64,000 nucleotides of DNA. It comes from Platynereis dumerilii (Eukaryota; Annelida; Polychaeta; Phyllodocida; Nereididae). Shown piece after piece: positions 55,126-64,000 of this stretch. Location: assembly GCA_026936325.1 (NCBI GenBank), contig JAPTHN010000008.1:51315706-51379705 (forward strand), in the 5' to 3' direction. A program made the position numbers and the translations under genes. The notes beneath the pieces were generated by a model. That model saw only the letters and a program-made list of their open reading frames with translations. It ran no database searches and was not told the origin of the DNA. The stretch's first letter is position 1, and every line of letters starts with the position of its first letter.

Positions 55126-55385
55126 TAGCCTGATTGTTTATTGCTTTCCATGTAGTTGTCATTTTGGTAACTGTAATTATGATTTTATGCGTTTCAGACA
55201 GTTAAATTTTGGTCAACATTGGCCCAGTTGTTGGATTTTTTTCCATCGTTTCACAAAATTTTAATCAAAATTTTAAATCTTTAATATTATGCCTAGTCAA
55301 TATCCTGTTTCAATGTTTCGTAGCTGCATTTGTGCACAAAATAGGTTATGCACTTGATTTAAAAATTCTATCTGTAATTTGGCAG

Positions 55386-55495
55386 AGGTGGATTGCAAAA
55401 GACCTTTCCTGGGATCCGGATGATTTTGCTGGAATAGACACCTTACACATCCCTACAAAAAGAGTCTGGGTCCCGGATCTATCAATGTACAATGG
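55386..55495 (+). CDS. Nicotinic acetylcholine receptor subunit, exon 4 (110 nt)
   Basis: Exactly 110 nt, again the conserved size. Acceptor ATTTGGCAG, donor GTAAGT. Reads RWIAKDLSWDPDDFAGIDTL, HIPTKRVWVPDLSMYN(G): the W....L.W.P..(F/Y).GI and W.PD..(L/M)YN motifs (loop A with its Tyr). Exit phase 2. Confidence 0.9.
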
Positions 55496-55750
55496 GTAAG
55501 TTGGCGGATGATTAATATGTTTTAATAGAGGAGCACTCCTAATCCATAGGGAACAAAAATGTTATGTGACATTTTCTTAAAGGAAATAACCTATTCTACC
55601 AAATTTATGCACCAGTTGAATTATTTCACTTCTGCACTGTAAAAGTAGTCAAATACTCCCATTCCATTTTTTTTGTATTTATTATCATACCATGCTCAAA
55701 TTTGTATACATGTACAAGGTTCAAAAACTAAGTTTAGACAATACCCAGGT

Positions 55751-55988
55751 CATAGGTGTACAGTGCTTGCGCTTTTTATTTGGGGGGGGGGGGGGGGCAG
55801 GCGACATTTGCCCGAATTTCAAGATCTAAATTTAACACCATTTCAAGTGAAATTGCTGGGAAATCATTAATCTTCAATAGTTCTTATTTGATCATCTGCC
55901 CAATTTTTTTTGCCATTCTGCCCGAGTTTGACTGTTTCCCAAACTTTTAGGGGGAGGTGAGAGCCCCCCCAAACCAAATACGTCTATA
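55751..55988. mobile_element. hAT-like MITE, 238 bp
   Basis: Exact 8-bp duplication ACCCAGGT (55743-55750 and 55989-55996). TIRs CATAGGTGTA and TACGTCTATA (imperfect), poly-G run at 55782-55797. Same style as 13842-14038. It lies in intron 4. Confidence 0.88.
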
Positions 55989-55996
55989 ACCCAGGT

Positions 55997-57051
55997 AATC
56001 TCAGAAATTGTAATTATTAGACAAATAAATTTTGGCTTTAAAATGTCTTGATTGTTTGTCCCATATTCCAGAAAAAAACGCTGAGACACTATTCAAATGT
56101 TATATCATGTTCAATTAGATGAATTTTGGTCAGTTTTACCACCAATATGTTATGCTGCTACTATCTTGCATTGGGATGTTCATCATTCAGTGGACAGCTT
56201 GCTTTCATTCTACAGAGACAATTTTAACGTGCTAAATATTCAGTAAATAATGATTTAAGCAACATATATTGACAACATCTGATCATTTATTAACATACAA
56301 GACATATTTTTAAGAACACGTGTAAATTTTAAGTGATTTCACAGCAAAAACATCATGAGGACAAATCATTTTAAATTTCACCAAAATAGTGTTTCATATT
56401 ACTGACGTCATTTATATAAGAGACATCATCCTTAAGTCGTTTAGAGATTAACATAATGAAACAACCAGGCAGATATTTTCTTGTGATATTGATTGAAGTA
56501 CAATTATTGCCCCTGGAAGTTCAATATTGGGAAATTAGAGGTAAAGACAAAACCTTTTTACATTTGTCACATACAATTTTTGGTGCACTGTATGTCATGG
56601 CGGAAATAGAGAATAAAAGATATAAATATGATTAAGTGCAGTGAAATAGGCCTACACTGCTGCCTGTAAGTAATTGAAACGCATGATATTGTGCCACTCA
56701 TCAACCAAACTGCTTGAAGAGGCACTCTTCCCAATTAAATAACATTGGGCCTGTTTTTCACTTACTTATCAAAGACTTTGACCCATACCTAACTCCAACT
56801 ACAGCAAAGAAAATTGGCTGCCATTGTTATCCCACATGCCTCGCATATCGGCCTTTATGACCCAATATGTTTTCCTCTCATTGGATGAGAATTCATGCTT
56901 CCACAAGTAGTTTTGCTGAGGATGTTTAGCATTGATGCAATGGCATCATTTCATGTGTTTCACTTATTTACTGGTGGCACTATATATATTTGATTAGCTT
57001 ATCTGGATGTGTCTAATGTCTATAGATACTAATTTACACTTTCTGCTTTAG
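55997..57051. other. Intron 4, remaining part
   Basis: AT-rich; no gene or well-defined repeat seen. Confidence 0.5.
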
Positions 57052-57229
57052 TCGTTCCGATGGTCTTACCCTTGTCAAGACTCCAGTGGTTGTGACGCAC
57101 GAAGGACAAGTCACATGGTTTGCTCCAGCTCAAGTGATAATTCCTTGCGACCTGAACATGCAGCATTTTCCATATGACAGCCACTCTTGCTCAGCAACCT
57201 TTGGTTCTTGGGTGTATAATGGGCATCAG
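57052..57229 (+). CDS. Nicotinic acetylcholine receptor subunit, exon 5 (Cys-loop)
   Basis: 178 nt, acceptor TTTCTGCTTTAG, donor GTAGGT. Reads RSDGLTLVKTPVVVTHEGQV, TWFAPAQVIIPCDLNMQHFP, YDSHSCSATFGSWVYNGHQ. The Cys-loop is C-x13-C with the canonical FPYD inside; loop B GSW carries the aromatic-box Trp. Entry phase 2 matches exon 4; exit phase 0. Confidence 0.92.
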
Positions 57230-57690
57230 GTAGGTCAATGGGTGGAAGGTTGTTATGGGCTCTGTTCCGACAGCTTTCAGGCGTCTAAGGGGGCAATTGT
57301 ATTAGCTCTTTGCAGATTGGCAGTCCACTTAAAAAATGTATTTTCTCATTTTCAATTTGCAAACTGGCTTTGCCACATCATTGACAGTTTTCTGTTGGTA
57401 AAATACACGAAAGGCTAACTAATAAAAACATATTAAAATACATAGGCTAACTAATGAAAACATAAAATACACAATAGGATAACTAATAAAAACATAAAAT
57501 ACGCACAGTTATATATCCATAAAATTCACATACATATATATATAATACAAACAAATCATAAAATAATTGTAGTTTTAAGTTAATTCAGGTTCCAGCCACC
57601 CAGTTAGTCGAATATTTTAAACATTTTAGCCAATGTTTTTCAGATCCTATACTTTAGATAAATATATTTGTGTACAACGTAATAAATGTT

Positions 57691-60600
57691 ATAGGATAGG
57701 ATAGGATAGGATATAACTTTATTGAGTCCCACCAGGGGTAATTTTGGTACATGCAACATAAAAATATCTATAAATATATATATGTATAATATTAAAAATA
57801 TATATGGATGATTAATATACTGGCAATAAAACCGGTACAATCTGATGACTTAAAAACATAAATAGTAATAGAAAATAATTATCACAGGAGTTAAAAGCAT
57901 ATGAGGTAGAAGTTATCTACACTCTTGATCAAAATGCTGGAATCATTTGGATTTTTAAGGTATCAGGATTTCAAAGTTCTAAAATTGGTGTTTGAATGTG
58001 GGGAATTGCAAAGATTTTTTCCTCAGACATTAGATTTACATATAAATGATATCATAAACCATTTTTAGTTGCTGAGAATAAATAGAAAACTTTCTTTAGG
58101 TGACCCGGAAAAATTGATCATTTTTAGCAAAAAATCATCAAAAATCGCATCCTGGCTCACCAACATAGACATAAAATTTCGGCATATGTTGAAAATGCCA
58201 GCTTAATCTTGATGTGTACAACCAAAAAACATAACGATATCAAGTTGAATTCCACATTCATTGACCCCCGCCTTCACTAGATTTGACATGAATTCGGCCA
58301 ACCTGTTTTTTGCTTCTTTTTGACCGATATGGCCATTTTTCAGTGAAAGTCACTTGCACCTGGTCCAGAGTACTTGGCTGGACCTCCATCTTGTATACAG
58401 AATGGTCAAAGATGTCTGTATAATGTTATTTAGCTTCATATCGGGTGAAGTTGCCAATAACGGCAAATTGTCAATTATCTCAATTTTCAAGGTTTAGAAG
58501 GATTTGTGGTGCCCTACAAGCTTGAGCATTGTCATAAATGAATAAAATGTTTCAACTGAAGTGTTCTCGACACTGACGCATCATTTCCTCTTCCAACAAG
58601 TGTACACTCTTGACAAAAATGATGGAATATTTTGAGAATTTTTCAAGTAAATTCCATCTCAGTGATTATATCCTGGTACATGTTTCACAGAGCTTATGGA
58701 GAAATTTTTGCATGATGCGAAGGTGGCCAGATACAGTCCGAATACTGGCTCAAGGCCAAAAGGGCTCAGGGTAGCAGTTCAGGGCTTGTTTTGAGTGTCA
58801 TCCATTACAACGGAAATTTGTTTCTGGTAGTGTGGAATAGAAACATCCAGGCTGTCTCCTATCCAAGTTTGTTGGAAGAGGAAATGGTACCTCAGTGTCG
58901 AGAACACTTCACTTGAAACATTTTATTCATTTATGACAATGCTCAAGCTTGTAGGGCACCACAAATCCTTCTAAACCTTGAAAATTGAGATAATTGACAA
59001 TTTGCCATTATTGGCAACTTCACCTGATATGAACCTAAATAACATTATACAGACATCTTTGACCATTCTGCATACAAGATGGAGGTCCAGCCAAGTACTC
59101 TGGACCAGGTGCAAGTGACTTTCACTGAAGAATGGCCATATCGGTCAAAAAGAAGCAAAAAACAGGTTGGCGGAATCCATGTCAAGTCTAGTGAAGGCGG
59201 AGGTCAATGAATGTGAAATTCAACATGATAGTGTTGTGTTTTTTGGTTGTATACATCAAGATGAAGTTGGAATTTCATGCATATGTTGAAATTATATGTT
59301 TGTGTTGTTGATCCAGAATGTGATTTTTGATGATTTTTTTGCTAAAAATGATCAATTTTTCCGGGTCACCTAAAGAAAGTTTTCTATTTATTCTCAGCAA
59401 CTAAAAATGGTTTATGATATCATTTATACATAAATCTAATGTCTGAGGAAAAAATCTTTGCAATTCCCCACATTCAAACACCAATTTTAGAACTTTGAAA
59501 TCCTGACACTTTGAAAATCCAAATTATTCCAGCATTTTGATCAAGAGTGTATTAAAATCACAGTTATGTTTCTTTATGGCACGGGGAATAAAAGAGGAAG
59601 GATGTCGATTTGTTGCTGCATAAGGGAGCCTCATTCTTCCAGATCTGGGTATTATTTGACCCATCAAAAGTTCATTAAGAGGATGATGTTGATCTTCTAA
59701 TGTCTTCTTCAGTTTGAGGGACAGTTCCTTGTTGTATACGGTGTCAACATCATGCAACAAACCACCAACAATCCTTCCAGCTTCTCTGATGACTTTGTCT
59801 ATTCTTGATTTATCACAGTTCTTTATGTTGCCACCCCAACAAATCAAACAGTTACGCCACACACTGGCTATCACAGAATCATAGAACATGACTAGAATTT
59901 TAGAGTTGACATTAAATTGATTAAGTTTACGTAAACAATACATTCTTGTGTTTAGTTTCTTGATAACAGTGTCTGTATGATCATGCCAGTTTAGCTTATG
60001 GTCCAATGTAATGCCAAGGTATTTGTAATTTTTTACACATGCTACTTCAGAACCCTTGATAGTAATAGGACAAGGCTCATGTGAAATTGATCTTAAATCA
60101 ATGATCATCTCTTTGGTTTTTAACACATTCAATTCGAGGAAGTTAGAGTCACAATAGTCAACAAAAGCATTTAATTCACACTCATAAACCTCGGAATTGT
60201 CTTTGTTGATTAGTCCAACCATAGCAGTGTCATCTGCAAATTTGAAAAGAGGGCATGATGGAGCAGTTGATCGACAGTCTGATGTGTACAGCGTAAAAAG
60301 GAAGGGGGCAAGAACAGTTCCTTGGGGGGCTCCTGTGTTAGATTTTAACACTGACGACAAGTTACCGGAATCAGAGATTTTCACAAATTGAGTACGATTT
60401 GTCAGATAGTCAAGAATCCACGCTGACAATGATGCAGGTACTGTATTATGATGACAAAGTTTTTTAACGAGAAGATGAGGCTGTATCGTATTAAATGCTG
60501 AAGAGAAGTCAAAAAACATCACTCTGGCACTATTTCCCACGCTGGATCTTTCTAAATGTGAGTACAGGCTTTCCAGGACAACCAAAATTGCATCACTGCA

Positions 60601-60735
60601 GCTTCTCCGACTCTGATAAGCAAACTGCAGGGGGTCTAACATTCCAGAGACATACTGTAGTAAAGTTTTCTTAAACAATTTCTCACACACTTTCATAGGG
60701 ATTGAAGTGGTTGCATGTGTGTGTCGCCATTAGTA
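57691..60735 (-). mobile_element. L2/Rex1-type LINE, 5'-truncated, split by a fold-back element
   Basis: Minus strand. Reverse transcriptase at 59550-60696 with LQFAYQSRRSCSDAI, FFDFSSAFNTI, NTGAPQGTVLAPFLFTLYTS, FADDTAM and the C-terminal IPRAIKKHN. No endonuclease. The 3' UTR resumes at 57691-57917 and ends with a (ATCCT)n tail. The RT frame is open for about 380 codons. It sits antisense in intron 5 of the nicotinic receptor gene. Confidence 0.93.
57920..59549. mobile_element. Tc1-like fold-back element, 1630 bp, inside the LINE
   Basis: TA at 57918-57919 and 59550-59551. Arms 57920-58600 and about 58868-59549 are inverted copies over about 680 bp with scattered differences. TIR CACTCTTGATCAAAATGCTG is Tc1-like. 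The 265-bp spacer starts TACACTCTTGACAAAAATGA, an internal variant of the terminal sequence. No transposase. Confidence 0.93.
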
Positions 60736-61146
60736 CAGCGCCACCTATTTGTTGTTGACCAACCATTAATCATCAGTTAACATTATTGTTGAATCTATAA
60801 ATATATTAATATTATTAAACAATTTAGGAGAAATATATAGAACATTTTGAAAGTAATTGGAGGATATATAATTTGCAGTTAAAAAACCAGTTTGTTTTCA
60901 GAATAACCAATAAAAAGAGAGTCACACTGCACAAGCTGATGTTACTTATCACATACATATAAAGCCTACATACAAAGATAAAGTAGATTGATAAATACAC
61001 ATCATAGAACAAAATTGCATGTATTTAAGCATTCATTTACATCTATTATATACACCAAAGTACAAAGTTAACAAACATAATCATACAAATGTATGAGATA
61101 TATCTGTCTTACACATCGGCTAATTGTAAGACCTTCCCCAGACTAA

Positions 61147-61713
61147 TTATTATCGTTTTCATAGCTACGTGTTTTTGAAGCTTGCAATTTGCTTCATTCC
61201 AAAACTGTGATGTCAGAGATTAAGTTGAATTATTTTGTTTATTACGAGCACAGATTTCAGGAAACTGACGAAGTGCATTGACACATGGATGATGCATGTT
61301 TCACTTGTTCAGCTTGCCCTGGCTGAAAGATGCTTCAATGAACTGTAACTGAACCAAACAGACTACTTAGCCTCAAAGGAGAGTTGCAATTACTGACAAC
61401 AAAAGTTGTTTGAAATTGTGATGACTGGTGTCTTGTGATAAACAGCAACACATTTGGTTTGGAAAACAGAGAGACTCTTTTGGTGAGGTGCAAAACTCAG
61501 CTTAGACATGTGTTGTTTGTTGTGGTTGTACACACATAGTAACATTGCCTGGCAGTTTTAAATTCCTTTGTCATTAACTGTGATGTCAAACTCTGAACTG
61601 ATATGTCACAGATTGATGATTAGACCAATCACATTGACAGATATACCCGATGATGTCACGGTTTAACTGCAAAACGAAGTTTTCAAAAAACACATAGCTA
61701 TGAAAACGATAAT
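61147..61713. mobile_element. TIR element, about 567 bp
   Basis: TATCGTTTTCATAGCTACGT near 61151 is paired with ACATAGCTATGAAAACGATA ending near 61711; complementarity extends for about 40 bp. Boundaries and target duplication (possibly TA) are not certain. Confidence 0.75.
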
Positions 61714-62119
61714 AACAATTCAGGTTCCTTGCATTTCACTATTTTAACAATTTTTTTTCATTATCCGATGACTGAAAGTTATCTACAACTTCAGATGCTC
61801 TAAATTATTATATAGGCCTATATCGATGCAGAGGCACATTGGCTGATCATAGTGCAGTATTGGCAAGTTGTGTTTTTTCAGTAAAGCCATATAAGGTGTT
61901 TTTCTTATATGTGTCACATAAGATAAAAACCATGTCATCTGATCAGCTTTATAACAATATTCAAGCAAGAAGATTAAATATGGTGTTTGTCAATAAACGA
62001 AGGCTGGATGATCTGGTGACTGCACAGGTAGCCTACTGGTATCCAGTATCTTTACCATTAAAATATTATTACAGATCTTGTATAAGTGTGCCATGTCCCA
62101 TGTGAATATATGCCCAGAT

Positions 62120-62144
62120 GATGTCAGTATTCAATACTGACATC
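62120..62144. repeat. 25-bp near-perfect palindrome
   Basis: GATGTCAGTATT-C-AATACTGACATC: 12-bp arms around a single base. Confidence 0.85.
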
Positions 62145-63153
62145 AATATTGCCACTCCATGCAAGCTTGAGTGTTAATTCCAACTGCTACCGACAAGTCA
62201 GACTTATGGGTGAAGTGTGAATGACAATTGATTAATCTGCATTCATTGGTATGGTTGTTTGATTCAGTTGGACCAGGTGAAACTGATATGTGTGAGCCAC
62301 TTGCTTTATCCATCATGGACATTCATGGTGTCCTGTCGTGAAATTTCTCATTGAGGGCAGCACCTTGTGGCTTTTCAGCCTTTTAGGTGAGATCTGCGCC
62401 AAAGAAACTGTTCAGAATTGATGACTGGAATGGGGATGATGGGGAGATTTTTCGGAAGTGAACATGCCGTGGTTGCATGGGCATACCAGAGGACGAGAAA
62501 TGGGGGGGGGGGTAGTTGCTCCCCAAAAATTTGGGAAAAGGCCAGACAAGGAGGCTAAGAATTCGATCATCAAATAAACATTATTGGAAATCAGTGATAA
62601 GAATGCCCCCAAGCAAAACTCCCCCCCCCCTTAGGTCTTAAATTCTGAATGGTTCCTGAGTATATTATTTTTGCCAAGACAGAGCAGCACATGATAACCT
62701 CTCAGACCAACAAATGAATGTGAGAGTGAATGAATTTGTTTTGTAGTAAAAGTGCTAAAACTGATAGCAGTTATACACAAAATCCATGCATTATATATTG
62801 CTGGATATTGTAACTTCTGGATTTATTCAAAACATCAAACTGAATCATCAATGTTGAGCAACAATCTAACAGCTTATGTGTGAATTTGTAATGGTGTGAT
62901 CAATATGGGTTCCAAGTGACACAACTGAAACTGCGAATATACCAACTGTGAAATCATTATGCTGATACTCACATCACAAGAGCATTGTGGCAGTTGAAAA
63001 GAACATGGCACACTAATACGCAATCTGTAATAACACAGTTAAGTTTTTATCTACTACATTTAATCCTATTTTTGTACCTGTATACCAAATTGTAATATTT
63101 GTGTATGTAAAAATGATTTACATATATTATCGTGATTGGTGGATCACTTTCAG

Positions 63154-63300
63154 GTAGACTTCCATTCCAAGGAAAGTGACATGCATGTGAGAGAAATACC
63201 AAGCAACGAATGGGATGTTACGTCATCTTCAGTTGTAAGACACGAAATAACTTATGAATGCTGCCCCGAGCCCTATGTATCAATGGACCTTATCATTAAT
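63154..63300 (+). CDS. Nicotinic acetylcholine receptor subunit, exon 6 (loop C)
   Basis: 147 nt, acceptor GATCACTTTCAG, donor GTGAGT, phase 0 at both ends. Reads VDFHSKESDMHVREIPSNEW, DVTSSSVVRHEITYECCPEP, YVSMDLIIN. YECCPEPY is the loop C motif: adjacent cysteines and two aromatic-box tyrosines, which define an alpha-type (agonist-binding principal) subunit. The protein would continue into TM1 in an exon beyond the window; none is seen to 64000. Confidence 0.92.
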
Positions 63301-64000
63301 GTGAGTATTTTAAAGAATTAACATTCAGTTGATGTTCAATCATCAATGTTTAACTTGTTTGGTTTTAGGGCATTCTGCCCTATTGTTATTGGTCTTCTCT
63401 GGAATCTTGTGGACAAATTTTGAGACAAAATACTGCACCAATTTCATTCAAACTTTGCACACGGGGTTTAATTTGCCCAAGATTGTGTTGATCAACTTTA
63501 CAGGAACATGCACATTGTCTAAATACCATTTTAGAGACCCAGAAAAACCATCCAAGAAAAACTGGAAAGTGGGAGTCCTGTGATGTCATTCAGGGGCTTC
63601 CCCACCCTAGATCTATTTATAGCTCACTGAGAATTTGTAAAAACAACAAGAGGTCAGCAATTAGGACAAAACACCACTGCATGCTTCATCAATGTGTTGC
63701 TACCTTGTATGCTCTATTATGTAGTAGCAACAGTTACAAGATAACCAGGACTTCGGATCAGTAGTTAGATGATGTGCAGAATGCCCTTTAAAGTGACTTG
63801 TGCACATTATTTTTATACTTGATAGATGCTTCAACTATAACTTAATCAAACACACTACCTATCCTTAAAGGTGAATCAGGGACCATTCAGAATTTTTGAC
63901 TGGTTAGTTTTGCCAGAACCTCGTGTCAAAAATTAATACCCCCTTGAGTTTTACGTGGATTTTTAGTACCCCTCCCTTGATCAGTATAGGTTTCAAGCAT
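63301..64000. other. Start of intron 6
   Basis: No exon or clear repeat recognised up to the window edge. Confidence 0.5.

Larger units (their letters stand above)
60736..63153. other. Intron 5, remaining part
   Basis: AT-rich. Holds the TIR element at 61147-61713, a 25-bp palindrome at 62120-62144 and a poly-G/poly-C bounded stretch at about 62470-62632 that may be another hAT-like MITE. No exon recognised. Confidence 0.55.

Noticed and set aside
55209-55499. Long open frame leading into nicotinic receptor exon 4
   Set aside because: The part before 55386 is intronic; the acceptor ATTTGGCAG and the conserved 110-nt size define the true exon.
61839-62105. 88-codon plus-strand open frame in intron 5
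   Set aside because: No domain, no fitting splice sites in phase with the receptor exons.

Overview
The window reads as nuclear DNA of a marine invertebrate animal: AT-rich, intron-bearing genes with GT-AG splice sites, many short terminal-inverted-repeat (TIR) transposons, LINEs, a tRNA-derived SINE, microsatellites and poly-G runs. Frequent AGGCCTA motifs and the gene content (GRL101-like LRR-GPCR, peptide-type GPCR, adhesion GPCR, nicotinic receptor) fit a deuterostome such as an echinoderm or hemichordate; the species cannot be fixed from sequence alone. No prokaryotic, rRNA, tRNA-gene or CRISPR features were seen, and no retrovirus-like or capsid-bearing element was recognised.

Layout. 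0-12 kb: mostly repeats (tetranucleotide arrays, a tRNA-SINE, a 170-bp satellite at 5.9-8.0 kb) with two weak minus-strand exon candidates. About 12-23.7 kb: a minus-strand adhesion GPCR gene whose GAIN-domain exons join in consistent phase; one 72-nt GAIN exon is duplicated together with a 3'-truncated LINE (units 17792-21222 and 21229-23732), and a later TA-targeted element split the first LINE copy. 23.7-26 kb: degenerate tandem repeats, then the last exon of a minus-strand NADAR-domain gene at 25969-26123. 26.1-46.9 kb: a tandem array of about 7.47-kb units. Each full unit holds a 5'-truncated GRL101-like receptor exon (LDLa, LRR, seven-helix), about 5 kb of spacer carrying TTAA- and TA-targeted elements, and the 5' two thirds of a rhodopsin-like peptide GPCR, which runs into the next unit. 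The right-hand end (46318-47301) keeps that GPCR whole. 47.8-51.4 kb: nested DNA transposons. 52-63.3 kb: plus-strand exons of a nicotinic acetylcholine receptor alpha-type subunit, covering signal peptide and most of the ligand-binding domain, with introns filled by a minisatellite, MITEs and an L2-type LINE split by a large fold-back element. The transmembrane exons lie beyond the window.

The receptor genes share no evident pathway; all encode membrane receptors but on separate transcription units. The most unusual object is the GPCR/LRR-GPCR chimera, where a splice-donor-like site in the peptide-GPCR leader and an acceptor-like site at the breakpoint would join both coding parts in frame. 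Exon calls rest on splice motifs and phase and have not been tested with transcripts.
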